NCBI RefSeq assembly: GCF_002407205.1
Contig: NZ_CP023548.1
Coordinates: forward strand, 3,224,001-3,288,000
Length of the DNA: 64,000 nucleotides
Direction of reading: 5' to 3'
From: Rhodobacter sp. CZR27
GTDB lineage: Bacteria > Pseudomonadota > Alphaproteobacteria > Rhodobacterales > Rhodobacteraceae
The notes beneath the pieces are model-generated. The model saw nothing but the letters and a program-made list of their open reading frames with translations, was not told the origin of the DNA and did no database searches. Below are positions 28,164 through 36,552 of the stretch, piece by piece. Made by a program: the position numbers and the translations under genes. Positions within the stretch are counted from its first letter, which is position 1. Each line of letters begins with the position of its first letter.

Positions 28164-28183
28164 GGGGGCGCATCGGTGCCCCC
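28164..28183 (+). terminator. Stem-loop after the phasin-like gene
   Basis: GGGGGCGC pairs with GTGCCCCC (one G-U pair) around a four-base loop, 28 bases after the stop codon. There is no T run. The rest of the 349-bp gap to 28485 holds the dyad and -10-like box listed separately. Confidence 0.4.
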
Positions 28184-28354
28184 CGCATCTTCCGGCGCAG
28201 CTCCGACGACCTGAACTGGTCACGCCGGGTCCAGCCCTGCAGGGGATCGCCGCCTCCTGCCGGATGATGGCGATCAGTGCCGAGCTTCCGCTTGCTGCGC
28301 ATCCTTCGCTGCCTCTGCCCCCCTCGGCCAGCCCGGTCCGCCGGCCATCCCATA

Positions 28355-28383
28355 CTTTGGTATATACTCCTTATGTACCAAAG
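28355..28383. promoter_or_regulatory. Dyad with embedded -10-like box upstream of the H-NS-like gene
   Basis: CTTTGGTA (28355-28362) and TACCAAAG (28376-28383) are perfect 8-bp inverted arms around 13 bases containing TATACT (28363-28368). An A+T-rich stretch follows. This could be an operator centred on the promoter of the H-NS-like gene or a target for its own product. Confidence 0.45.
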
Positions 28384-28485
28384 AGACGCATGGCGCGCGG
28401 AAGAAAGCTGCTAGAAAGAGAAAAAAAACAGGGCAGGGCTCCGGATACTCCGAAAATTCAACCCGCCCGAGGTAGAGGGCGTGGC

Positions 28486-28776
28486 ATGGCGGTCCAAATC
28501 GAGCGGTTGACCCTTGACGAACTGGTGGAGCTTTACGGGCGCATCTCCACAGTCCTTGATGCCTTCGAAAGGCGTATCGCTGCCGAGGCGCCGACCGAAG
28601 GCGCCGGCAACAAGGGGCCCGAGGCCAAGCCCGACAGGATGGCCGAGCCTGCCCGGCACCGCTACTTCAACCCGGTGAACCGCGCGGTCACCTGGAACGG
28701 ACGCGGGCGCTGCCCCAACTGGTTCAAGCTTGCCATGGCGCAGGGGCGGACGCCGGAAGAGCTTTCCGTCGCCTGA
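28486..28776 (+). CDS. H-NS-family (HvrA/Spb-like) DNA-binding protein
   Basis: A small nucleoid-associated regulator of the H-NS type. Alphaproteobacterial relatives include HvrA and Spb, which act on light- or oxygen-regulated promoters. The 96-residue form has an N-terminal oligomerisation helix (RLTLDELVELYGRISTVLDA) and a C-terminal DNA-binding motif, AVTWNGRGRCPNWFKLA, similar to the H-NS TWTGQGRTP core. AGAGGG precedes the ATG at 28486. An ATG at 28390 would add 32 very basic residues. It converges on the LuxR-type regulator. Confidence 0.85.
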   Translation: MAVQIERLTLDELVELYGRISTVLDAFERRIAAEAPTEGAGNKGPEAKPDRMAEPARHRYFNPVNRAVTWNGRGRCPNWFKLAMAQGRTPEELSVA

Positions 28777-28800
28777 ACCCGCCGGCACCGCGCGGGGCTT

Positions 28801-29427
28801 TCAGTGCAGGCTCAGGGCCGTCGCCAGCATCGCGGCATGGGTGCGGTTGCGGGCATTCAGCTTGGCGCAGATCGAGCGGACGTGCATCTTGACCGCGACC
28901 TCGCTGACATTCATGCGCAGGGCGATCTCCTTGTTCATCAGCCCGCTGCGGATCGCCTTGAGCACCTCGATCTCGCGCGCGGTCAGGTTGGCGGGCTCTT
29001 CCGGTCTGGATGAGGTATCGGCGACGAACTGCATCGGAAGATAGGTCTCGCCCGACAGGACGAAGCGCAGCGCGCTGAGCAGTGATCGCGCCGGCAGGTT
29101 CTTCGGGATGAAGCCGGAGGCTCCGCATTCCACCGCGCTCAGGATCAGATTGCGCGGCGCATTGCCCGAGAAGATCAGCACGCGGCCCGGCGCATTGGCG
29201 TCCAGCATCGTGCTGATGCTGCCCAGCCCCGACATTCCGGGCATGTCGAGGTCCAGCAGCACGAGATCGAAGGGTCCTTGCTCCGCGATCAGCCCCAGAG
29301 CCTCGTCGAGGCAGGCGGCCTTCGCGGTCTCCACCCGGCCCAGCCCCGCGAGATGCTCGGCGACAAGATCGCGCACGAGCTGGTGGTCATCGGCGATCAG
29401 GATGCGGGTGGAAGCTGTCTCGGGCAT
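28801..29427 (-). CDS. NarL/LuxR-type response regulator
   Basis: A 208-residue response regulator. The receiver domain (about residues 7-120) has the acidic pair D13/D14, the phospho-acceptor Asp59 in LLDLDMPG and a Lys in GFIPKNL. The C-terminal LuxR helix-turn-helix reads NLTAREIEVLKAIRSGLMNK. GGAAGG precedes the ATG at 29427. No histidine kinase gene is adjacent, so its partner is unknown. The 285-bp gap upstream, to 29712, shows nothing recognisable. Confidence 0.92.
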   Translation of the reverse strand: MPETASTRILIADDHQLVRDLVAEHLAGLGRVETAKAACLDEALGLIAEQGPFDLVLLDLDMPGMSGLGSISTMLDANAPGRVLIFSGNAPRNLILSAVECGASGFIPKNLPARSLLSALRFVLSGETYLPMQFVADTSSRPEEPANLTAREIEVLKAIRSGLMNKEIALRMNVSEVAVKMHVRSICAKLNARNRTHAAMLATALSLH

Positions 29428-29712
29428 GTCCTTCCGCCTGTCGATCGCGGTCCCTGCTGGTCCCCGGCCGCTGCGGGCGAGGCTCGGACGCCTGCTAGCC
29501 CCGAAGCAGAGTCCGGTTAAAGGCGGTCGATACGCATTCGCCCGGCGGCAGTCCGGAAGGATGGCCGCGAGGGCATCCGAGACATCCCCGGCAGCCGGCG
29601 AGGCCGCGGCGCCTGCCCTCTGCCGCTTGAACCGGCCGCGTCCTCGATCATGCCCTGCGGACGCAGCAGATGGGTCCTGCGCGGTCCGAGGCGGCAACCG
29701 GGGCCTGAAGGT

Positions 29713-30687
29713 TCAGCTTTCGGCGGCTCGGGGCAGGCTCGCGGCCGCCAGCCAGCCCTCGGATCGCACCTCGGCCTCGCAGGAGGTGACCGCTTCGCGG
29801 AACTCCGCCACGAGGCGGCGGCAGAGATCGGCGGCCCGCGGGATGTCGGCGATACCCCCAACGCCCTGTCCCGCCGACCAGACGTCCTTCCAGACCCTCG
29901 CCTCGGACTGCATGTCGAGATGGGGAACAGCGCCGCTTTCCACATCGATCCCCGCGGCCAGCAGGCTCTGGCGCAGGAAGTTCGCCGGCACGCCGCTCAC
30001 GCCCGGCGTATAGACGATGTCGGCGGCCGTGCTGTCGGTGACCATGTGCTTCTGCGCCTCGGAAACCATCGCCTCGGCCGTGGCCAGGAAACGGGTTCCG
30101 AGATAGGCGAGATCTGCCCCCATCATCCGCGCCGCCGCCACCTGCTGCCCGGTATTCATCGCGCCCGACAGGATGATCGCGCCGGAAAAGATCGCCCGGA
30201 TCTCCGCGACGAGGGCGAAGGGGCTGAGCGTGCCGGCATGTCCTCCGGCGCCCGCTGCGACGGCGATGATCCCGTCAACTCCCGCGGCGGCGGCCTTTCG
30301 GGCATGGCGGATGTTCACCACGTCGTGGAAGACCATCCCGCCATAGCCATGGACCGCCGCCACCAGTTCGGGCACTGCGCCCAGCGACGTGATGATCACC
30401 GGCACGCGTTCCTCGACGCAGATCGCCAGATCCGCCTCGAGCCTCGGGTTCGACCGATGGACGATCAGATTCACTCCGAACGGCGCCGCCCCGGGCCGAA
30501 GGCGGCCGCGGATCTCCTGCAGCCAGTCGCGAAAACCAGAGCTTGATCGCTGGTTCAGGGCGGGGAAGGTGCCGAGAAGGCCCGCGTTGCAGGTTTCAAC
30601 GACCAGATCGGGACCGGAGGTCAGGAACATCGGGGCCGCGATGATCGGCGCCGACAGGCGCCCGCGAAGGGCCTCGGGGATCGGCAT
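29713..30687 (-). CDS. Nitronate monooxygenase family protein
   Basis: A 324-residue FMN-binding TIM-barrel protein of the nitronate monooxygenase (former 2-nitropropane dioxygenase) family. Typical features are SAPIIAAPMFLTSGP at the N-terminus, GVDGIIAVAAGAGGHAG at the FMN/substrate loop, and GADLAYLGTRFLATAEA. The family oxidises alkyl nitronates, but several members act in lipid metabolism, so the substrate is open. It appears monocistronic. Confidence 0.88.
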   Translation of the reverse strand: MPIPEALRGRLSAPIIAAPMFLTSGPDLVVETCNAGLLGTFPALNQRSSSGFRDWLQEIRGRLRPGAAPFGVNLIVHRSNPRLEADLAICVEERVPVIITSLGAVPELVAAVHGYGGMVFHDVVNIRHARKAAAAGVDGIIAVAAGAGGHAGTLSPFALVAEIRAIFSGAIILSGAMNTGQQVAAARMMGADLAYLGTRFLATAEAMVSEAQKHMVTDSTAADIVYTPGVSGVPANFLRQSLLAAGIDVESGAVPHLDMQSEARVWKDVWSAGQGVGGIADIPRAADLCRRLVAEFREAVTSCEAEVRSEGWLAAASLPRAAES

Positions 30688-30850
30688 GGCGGTTCCTCCT
30701 TTCGCTCAGGCGAAGGTGGAACCCGTGGCAGGCCCGGTCAATGGTTCCGCTGCGTCCGGGCGGGGATGCGGTGCCGGCCGGGGCAGGGTGCCTCGACGAC
30801 GACGGCCCGCCCCGCTGCCTGCAGCAGGCGGCCGAGCCGCCGGGGGCCGA

Positions 30851-31036
30851 TCAGGGCAGGACCGCGCCGCCCACGCCGCCGACCACGGCGCCCGTCACCG
30901 GATCGTCCGCGATCACTTCGCCGGCGATGGCGCCGCCAAGGGCGCCGGTGGCCGCACGCTGCGTGCGGGTCTCGCCGCAGGCGGCGATGACGAGGCTGGC
31001 CGCAAGGGCCGGAAGCAGGAATCTGGGAAGCGTCAT
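30851..31036 (-). CDS. Small glycine-zipper lipoprotein
   Basis: A 61-residue protein with a signal peptide ending in the lipobox VIAAC and a short mature part rich in glycine (GALGGAIAGEVIADD, GAVVGGVGGAVLP). The spacing fits a glycine zipper like that of SlyB/17-kDa-antigen-type envelope lipoproteins. GGAGGA lies just upstream. At 31096-31120 GGAAC-N16-CATT is a weak variant of the EcfG promoter. The function is unknown. Confidence 0.7.
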   Translation of the reverse strand: MTLPRFLLPALAASLVIAACGETRTQRAATGALGGAIAGEVIADDPVTGAVVGGVGGAVLP

Positions 31037-31153
31037 GAAAGCAATCCTCCGTGCCTTGTCCGGGCAGACAATCTATCCGGATCCTTGCGCAATGAAATGC
31101 CCGGCGCCACAGGACGTTCCAGTGGCGATGGGCATCTGGCGGAAAATCGCGGA

Positions 31154-32344
31154 TCAGGCGAGGGCGCCGCGCGGGGCGAAGTGGCTTGCCTCGCCGCGAT
31201 GCAGGGCGCGCAGGATCACCGCCTCCTCGTCGGTCGGGATCACCGCCGCGGCGATCCGGCTGCCGGGCCGCGAAAGGATCGTGCGCCCGGCCGCATTGGC
31301 CTCCTCGTCGGCCTCGAGGCCGAGCCAGCCGAGGCCCGCCATCACGCGGCCGCGGATCTGCGGCGCGTGCTGCCCTATGCCCGCGGTGAAGACCAGCGCG
31401 TCAAGCCCGCCCATCCCGGCGGCGAGCGCGCCCACCTGACGGATGATGCTGCGGACGAACAGTTCCACCGCCTCGGCGGCCTCGGGGCGGTCGCTCTCCA
31501 GCAGGTCGCGCATGTCGGGGCTGAGACCCGAGACGCCGACAAGCCCGCTCTTGCGGCCAAGAACGGATTCGATCTCGGGGCCGGTCATGCCCTGCCGCAG
31601 GAGGTGCAGGATCACCCCGGGATCGAGCTGCCCGCAGCGGGTGCCCATCATCAGCCCGTCCAGCGCGCTGAAGCCCATCGTGGTGTCCACGCTCCGGAGG
31701 TTTTCCAGCGCGCAGAGGCTGGCCCCGCTGCCAAGATGGGCGACGATCACCCGGCCGCGCCCGGTCTCGCCCAGCACCTCGGGCAGGCGCTGCGCAATAT
31801 GGTCATAGGACAGGCCGTGGAAGCCATAGCGCAGGATGCCCTGATCGGCCATCTCGCGCGGCAGGGCATAAAGCCGGGCAAGCCGCGGCCGGTCGTGATG
31901 GAACGCGGTGTCGAAGCAGGCGATCTGCGGCACGCCGGGCCAGCGCGCCTCGACGGCGCGGATGCCGGCGAGGTTGTAGGGCTGGTGCGACGGAGCGAGC
32001 GGGCAGAAGCTTTCGAGTTGCTCCAGAACCTCCGGCGTCAGCAGGACCGGCGCATTGAACTCCGGCCCGCCATGCACCACCCGATGCCCCGCGGCGTGCA
32101 GGTGGAGCGGCCCGAGCCGGCCCTCCAGCAGCCCGAGCAGCCAGAGCGTCAGCTCCTTCGCGTCGCGGGCGTCGCCGGGGGCGCGCAGCTCCAACGTGCC
32201 GTCGGGCAGGCTGGCCTTCAGCCGGGGCGTCAGGCCGATGCCTTCGACAAGACCGCGCACGAGGGGCCGCGCATCCTCCACGTCGAAAAGGCCGAACTTG
32301 ACCGTGGAGGAGCCGATGTTGAGGACGAGCCAGACCGGTTTCAT
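31154..32344 (-). CDS. ackA: Acetate kinase
   Basis: AckA interconverts acetyl phosphate plus ADP and acetate plus ATP; members can also act on propionyl or butyryl phosphate. The 396-residue product has the N-terminal LNIGSSTVKFGLFD, HRVVHGG, CFDTAFH and GFHGLSYDH motifs and the C-terminal VFTAGIGQHAPQIR. It overlaps the stop of the MaoC-Pta gene by ATGA and is the last gene of the phaC cluster. Confidence 0.95.
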   Translation of the reverse strand: MKPVWLVLNIGSSTVKFGLFDVEDARPLVRGLVEGIGLTPRLKASLPDGTLELRAPGDARDAKELTLWLLGLLEGRLGPLHLHAAGHRVVHGGPEFNAPVLLTPEVLEQLESFCPLAPSHQPYNLAGIRAVEARWPGVPQIACFDTAFHHDRPRLARLYALPREMADQGILRYGFHGLSYDHIAQRLPEVLGETGRGRVIVAHLGSGASLCALENLRSVDTTMGFSALDGLMMGTRCGQLDPGVILHLLRQGMTGPEIESVLGRKSGLVGVSGLSPDMRDLLESDRPEAAEAVELFVRSIIRQVGALAAGMGGLDALVFTAGIGQHAPQIRGRVMAGLGWLGLEADEEANAAGRTILSRPGSRIAAAVIPTDEEAVILRALHRGEASHFAPRGALA

Positions 32345-33762
32345 TCGATCACCGGCTTGGCAGGGCGCGCCTCGGCGTGAAGCCTCGCCAGCGCGGCCGA
32401 CGTCAGCCGCGCGCTCGGGCTGTCGGCGCGGCTGGTCAGGATCACCGGCACCCGGGCGCCGATCACCAGTCCCGCCGCCTCGGCGCCGCCGAGGTGGATG
32501 AGCTGCTTGGCGATCATGTTCCCGCCTTCGAGGTTCGGCGCGACGAGGATGTCGGCGCGCCCCGCCACGTCCGAGACAATCCCCTTGGCCACCGCAGCCT
32601 CGGCCGAGATCGCGTTGTCATAGGCCAGCGGTCCGTCGATCAGCCCGCCGAGGATCTGGCCGCGGTCGTGCATCTTGCAGATCGAGGCCGCCAGCAGGGT
32701 CGAAGGGATCTTCGCGGTCAGCGTCTCGACCGCGGACAGCAAGGCCGTCCGCGGGCACTCGACCCCAAGCGCCATGACGAGGTCGATGGCGTTCTGCACG
32801 ATGTCCTTCATCGTCTCCAGATCCGGCGCGATGTTGATCGCGGCGTCGGTGATGAACAGCAGCCGGTCCACGTCCGGCACGTCGAGCGCGAAGACATGGC
32901 TCAGCCGCCGCTCGGTCCGCAGGCCCTTGGCGCGGCAGAGCACCGCCGACAGAAGCTCGTCGGTGTGCAGCTTGCCCTTCATCAGCGCTGCGGCGCGCCC
33001 CTCGCGCACGAGGTCGACCGAGATCTCGGCCGCGGCGTGGCTGTGCGGGGCATCCACGATGCGGCTTTCGTCCAGCACCACGTTGGCAGCCGCCGCCGTG
33101 GCGAGGATCTTGTCCCGCGGCCCGACCCAGAGCGCCGTGATGATGCCCGCGGCCTCGGCCTGGACCGCGCCCAGAAGGCTCAGGTCGTCGCAGGGATGGA
33201 CGATCGCGGTCGGCATCGGGGGCAGGGCGCGCGCAGCCTGGATCAGCGAGGCGAAGCGGGCGCCCGGATTGTGCAGCCGCACCTCGGGCAGGTGCGAGAC
33301 CGGCCGGCGCACCTTTTCGCGCGGGGCAAGCACCAGCGCCTCGCCCGAGATCACCATCTCGTCGTTCTGATTCAGGCAGACGCAATCGAGCGTGACCTTG
33401 GCGCTTGCCATGTCCTTCTCGCGCACCGTCACGCGGACGGTGATCCGGTCGCCGGGAGAGACCGGCCGGCGGAAGCGCAGCGACTGGCCGAGGTAAATCG
33501 TGCCGGGGCCGGGCAGGCGGGTGCCGAGCACGGCCGAGATCAGCGCGCCGCCCCACATGCCGTGGGCGATGACGTGGTGAAAGCCGGTCTCGGCCGCATA
33601 AGTCGCGTCGAGGTGGGCCGGGTTCACGTCGCCCGACATGACGGCGAACAGCTCGATGTCCTCGGGCGTCAGCACGCGGTCGACCTCGGCGCTGTCGCCG
33701 ATGTGAAGCTCTTCCAGCGTGCGGTTCTCGACCGTGGTGATCGAGGGGTCACATCCGAACAT
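32341..33762 (-). CDS. MaoC-like hydratase fused to phosphate acyltransferase
   Basis: A 473-residue two-domain protein. Residues about 10-140 form a MaoC hot-dog domain with the (R)-hydratase signature, including FAVMSGDVNPAHLD and HVIAHGMWGGALIS. Residues about 165-465 form a phosphate acetyl/butyryltransferase domain with AEAAGIITALWVGP and ADILVAPNLEGGNMIAKQL. It would transfer acyl groups from CoA to phosphate and hydrate or dehydrate 3-hydroxyacyl-CoA. It overlaps fabI-like by 14 bases and ackA by 4. Acyl-chain preference is not visible. Confidence 0.92.
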   Translation of the reverse strand: MFGCDPSITTVENRTLEELHIGDSAEVDRVLTPEDIELFAVMSGDVNPAHLDATYAAETGFHHVIAHGMWGGALISAVLGTRLPGPGTIYLGQSLRFRRPVSPGDRITVRVTVREKDMASAKVTLDCVCLNQNDEMVISGEALVLAPREKVRRPVSHLPEVRLHNPGARFASLIQAARALPPMPTAIVHPCDDLSLLGAVQAEAAGIITALWVGPRDKILATAAAANVVLDESRIVDAPHSHAAAEISVDLVREGRAAALMKGKLHTDELLSAVLCRAKGLRTERRLSHVFALDVPDVDRLLFITDAAINIAPDLETMKDIVQNAIDLVMALGVECPRTALLSAVETLTAKIPSTLLAASICKMHDRGQILGGLIDGPLAYDNAISAEAAVAKGIVSDVAGRADILVAPNLEGGNMIAKQLIHLGGAEAAGLVIGARVPVILTSRADSPSARLTSAALARLHAEARPAKPVIE

Positions 33763-34513
33763 GACGTCCTCCGTCGATGTGGGTCACGGTTCCGGTGACG
33801 CCCGAGGCGGCGTCCGAGGCGAGGAAGGCCGCGACGGCACCCACCTCGTCGATGGTGACCAGCCGCCGCTCGGGCGAGCGGGTCTTGGCGTCCTCGATGA
33901 GCGCGTCGAAGTGATCGATGCCGCTGGCCGCGCGCGTGGCGATGGGGCCGGGCGACAGCACGTTGGCCCGGATGCCCTGCGGCCCGAGTTCCGCCGCGAC
34001 ATGCCGGGTGCAGGCCTCGAGCGCGGCCTTCACCGGGCCCATGATGTTGTAGTTGTCCACCACCTTCTCGGCGCCGTAGTAGCTGACGGTCATCAGGCTG
34101 CCGCCGGCCGCCATCAGCGGCTCCACCAGTCGCGCCATGCGCAGGAACGAGTGGCACGAGATGTCCATGGCCTGCGCGAAGCCCTTGGCCGAACAGTCGG
34201 TCACGCGGCCGTGCAGGTCCTCCTTCGGGCAAAAGGCGACGGAGTGGAGCAGGAAATCGAGCTGCCCCCAGCGGGTTCGCACCTCCTCGATCACCGCTTC
34301 CAGCGCGCCCGGAGCGGACAGGTCGAGCGGCAGCAGCATCGACGCGCCGACTTCCTCCGCCACCGGCTGGACATGGGGCAGGGCGCGTTCGTTGAGATAG
34401 GTCAGCGCGAGATCGGCGCCGGCGGCCGCGAAGGCACGCGCGCAGCCTGCGGCGATCGACTGGCCGTTCGCCACGCCGACCACGAGGCCGTATTTTCCCT
34501 TGAGCATCATCAT
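33749..34513 (-). CDS. FabI-like enoyl-ACP/enoyl-CoA reductase
   Basis: A 254-residue short-chain-dehydrogenase-fold protein of the FabI class. The nucleotide loop VVGVANGQSIAAGCARAF and DFLLHSVAFCPKEDL match FabI, and the catalytic Tyr-x6-Lys occurs in DNYNIMGPVKAALE. It reduces enoyl thioesters with NADH. Its place between phaC and the MaoC-Pta fusion suggests a special role, perhaps on crotonyl-CoA, rather than being the main fatty acid synthesis copy. Confidence 0.88.
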   Translation of the reverse strand: MMMLKGKYGLVVGVANGQSIAAGCARAFAAAGADLALTYLNERALPHVQPVAEEVGASMLLPLDLSAPGALEAVIEEVRTRWGQLDFLLHSVAFCPKEDLHGRVTDCSAKGFAQAMDISCHSFLRMARLVEPLMAAGGSLMTVSYYGAEKVVDNYNIMGPVKAALEACTRHVAAELGPQGIRANVLSPGPIATRAASGIDHFDALIEDAKTRSPERRLVTIDEVGAVAAFLASDAASGVTGTVTHIDGGRHVRM

Positions 34514-34519
34514 GATTTC

Positions 34520-36241
34520 TCAGCGTTGGAGGACGTAGGTGCCGGGGGCATCGCAGAGCGCGGGATAGCCTGCCCCGGCATTTCCCATCGGCGGCAGCTT
34601 GCCGTGCGGCGCCGAATGCGCCGCGAGCCACGTGGCCCAGGCCGGCCACCACGAGCCTTCCACCGGCTTGTTGGCAGCGAACCATTCGTCGGCGTCCTGA
34701 TAGGTGTCGCCGTGGCGCGCGGTGGCGATGCGGTAGTGCCGGCGCTTGTGGCCGGGTTCCGACACGATCCCGGCGTTGTGGCCGCCCGAGGTGAGGATGA
34801 ACGTCACCTCGGCATCCGACAGGCGCTGGATCTTGAACACAGACCGCCAGGGCGCGACGTGGTCGGACTCGGTCCCCACGGCAAGGATCGGCAGGCGCAG
34901 GTCCTTCAGCGCCAGCTTGTGCCCCTCGAGCTCGAACTTGCCCTCGGCGAAGCGGTTCTCCAGGAACAGCTCGCGCAGGTATTCCGAATGCATCCGGTAG
35001 GGCATCCGCGTCGCATCGGCGTTCCACGTCATCAGGTCGTTGGCATGCGGACGCTCGCCCATCAGGTATTCATGGATCATCCGCGACCAGACCAGATCGT
35101 TCGAGCGCAGCAGCGTGAACGCCCCGCTCATCTGGTCGCTGTCCAGATAGCCCTGGTGCCACATCATGTCCTCGAGCAGCGCGACCTGCGCCTCCGAGAT
35201 GAAGAGCGCGAGTTCCCCGGCTTCCGAGAAATCGACCTGCGCGGCAAAGAGGGTCATCGAGGCCAGCCGCTCGTCATGGTCGTGCGCCATCTGCGCCGCC
35301 ATGATCGACAGGAGCGTCCCGCCAAGGCAGTAGCCCGCGGCATGGATCCTCGGCGCGCCGGTGATCGCCTGGATCGCCTTCAGTGCCGCCCGCGGCCCCT
35401 GGTCGAGGTAATCCACCAGGCCAAGGTCGCGATCCGAGGAATCCGGGTTCCGCCACGAGATCATGAAGACCGTGTGGCCCTGCGCCACCAGCCAGCGCAC
35501 CAGGGAATTCTGCTGCGAGAGGTCGAGGATGTAGTATTTCATGATCCAGGCCGGCACGATCAGCACCGGCTCGGCGTGGACCGTGGCGGTGGTCGGCGCG
35601 TACTGAATCAGCTCCATCAGATGGGTGCGGGCCACGACCTTTCCGGGCGTGGCTGCCAGCGTCTCGCCCACCCGGAACTCGGTGCCGTTGACCGTGGCGC
35701 CGCTGGCGAACTGCGCCATGTCCGAGGCGAAGTTCATCGCGCCCTGCAGCAGGTTCGCCCCGCCGGTCTCGGCGGTGCGGCTCAGCACCTCGGGGTTGAA
35801 GAACGGCACGTTCGACGGCGAGAACACGTCGAGCGCCTGCCGCACCGAGAAGCTGAGCGCCGCCTCGTGCGCCCGGTCCATGCCGCGCAGGCCCGTCGTG
35901 GCCGACTGCCACCAGTCCTCGGTCAGCAGGAAAGCGTCGCGAAACGCCGCGAAGGGCTGCCGGCTCCATTGCTCGGCAGCAAACCGGCGGTCCTTCACCG
36001 GCGAGTCATGCGCCGCAAACGCCCCCGACATCATCGTTGAGGCGGCCGTCACCGCCTTTTCGTAAAGCTCCGCCTGTTTGCCCGGCGCGCTGGCCAGATG
36101 CATCATCCAGTCCAGCGTCGCCGTCGCCAGCACCGAAGGGGCAAGCCCCCGCGTCATGCCGGCGATCGTGGCCCTTGCGGCCCGGTCCATCGCCTGCCCG
36201 TAGGCCTGCATTCCCGTCGTATTCCAGTTCGTCTCGGACAT
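34520..36241 (-). CDS. phaC: Poly(3-hydroxyalkanoate) synthase
   Basis: PhaC polymerises (R)-3-hydroxyacyl-CoA into intracellular polyester. The 573-residue product has the PhaC N-terminal domain, the lipase-like box GYCLGG with nucleophile Cys305, Asp in GTESDHVAPW and His in SGGHNAG, completing the Cys-Asp-His triad. Size fits a class I enzyme. phaA, phaB and phaR are not nearby, so this is probably the second synthase copy of the organism. Six bases separate it from the FabI-like gene. Confidence 0.93.
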   Translation of the reverse strand: MSETNWNTTGMQAYGQAMDRAARATIAGMTRGLAPSVLATATLDWMMHLASAPGKQAELYEKAVTAASTMMSGAFAAHDSPVKDRRFAAEQWSRQPFAAFRDAFLLTEDWWQSATTGLRGMDRAHEAALSFSVRQALDVFSPSNVPFFNPEVLSRTAETGGANLLQGAMNFASDMAQFASGATVNGTEFRVGETLAATPGKVVARTHLMELIQYAPTTATVHAEPVLIVPAWIMKYYILDLSQQNSLVRWLVAQGHTVFMISWRNPDSSDRDLGLVDYLDQGPRAALKAIQAITGAPRIHAAGYCLGGTLLSIMAAQMAHDHDERLASMTLFAAQVDFSEAGELALFISEAQVALLEDMMWHQGYLDSDQMSGAFTLLRSNDLVWSRMIHEYLMGERPHANDLMTWNADATRMPYRMHSEYLRELFLENRFAEGKFELEGHKLALKDLRLPILAVGTESDHVAPWRSVFKIQRLSDAEVTFILTSGGHNAGIVSEPGHKRRHYRIATARHGDTYQDADEWFAANKPVEGSWWPAWATWLAAHSAPHGKLPPMGNAGAGYPALCDAPGTYVLQR

Positions 36242-36552
36242 TCTGTCTTTCCGTATCCCGTGCCCCGGGGATCAACTCTACTCCAGCTTCATGAAAACGA
36301 TGTAATGCAGGCGCAGCATTATCCCTTTGAGCAGGATCAAGTTCTTGACCTGCCCTGAAATGAGGCACAGGCTGGAATGCTGCGTTGCGGCACAAGGGCT
36401 TGCCACGAAAGAAGCGACAAAACGTCCCGCGACAACGTGAAGCATTGACCTGAATGGATTCCGACCTACCTCGCCGAATCGGGGTGTGTGCCGATTCTTC
36501 GAGCGCCGTTCGGGCAACGGCGCGGGGGTCGGCGGGTTCCGTGTGGTGGTCC
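36242..36552. promoter_or_regulatory. Divergent regulatory region, phaC / alpha-beta hydrolase
   Basis: A 311-bp gap. It holds TAATGC (36303-36308) and GCATTA (36316-36321) as an inverted repeat around a TGC-rich centre, and CTGC-GTT-GCGG (36380-36390), one base off the PhaR-type CTGC-N3-GCAG. On the minus strand GGAAC-N16-CGTT (36540 to 36516) matches the EcfG promoter pattern but is 275 bases from the phaC start. Confidence 0.4.

Noticed and set aside
29428..29712. Possible small gene or regulator site upstream of the LuxR-type regulator
   Set aside because: The gap shows no ribosome site plus conserved start, no clear promoter, and no strong dyad.
30389..32380. 663-codon plus-strand open frame
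   Set aside because: It is antisense to nitronate monooxygenase, the lipoprotein and ackA, has low-complexity composition and no domain; a GC-driven shadow.
33719..36040. 773-codon plus-strand open frame
   Set aside because: It is antisense to fabI-like and phaC, which have complete catalytic motifs; a shadow.
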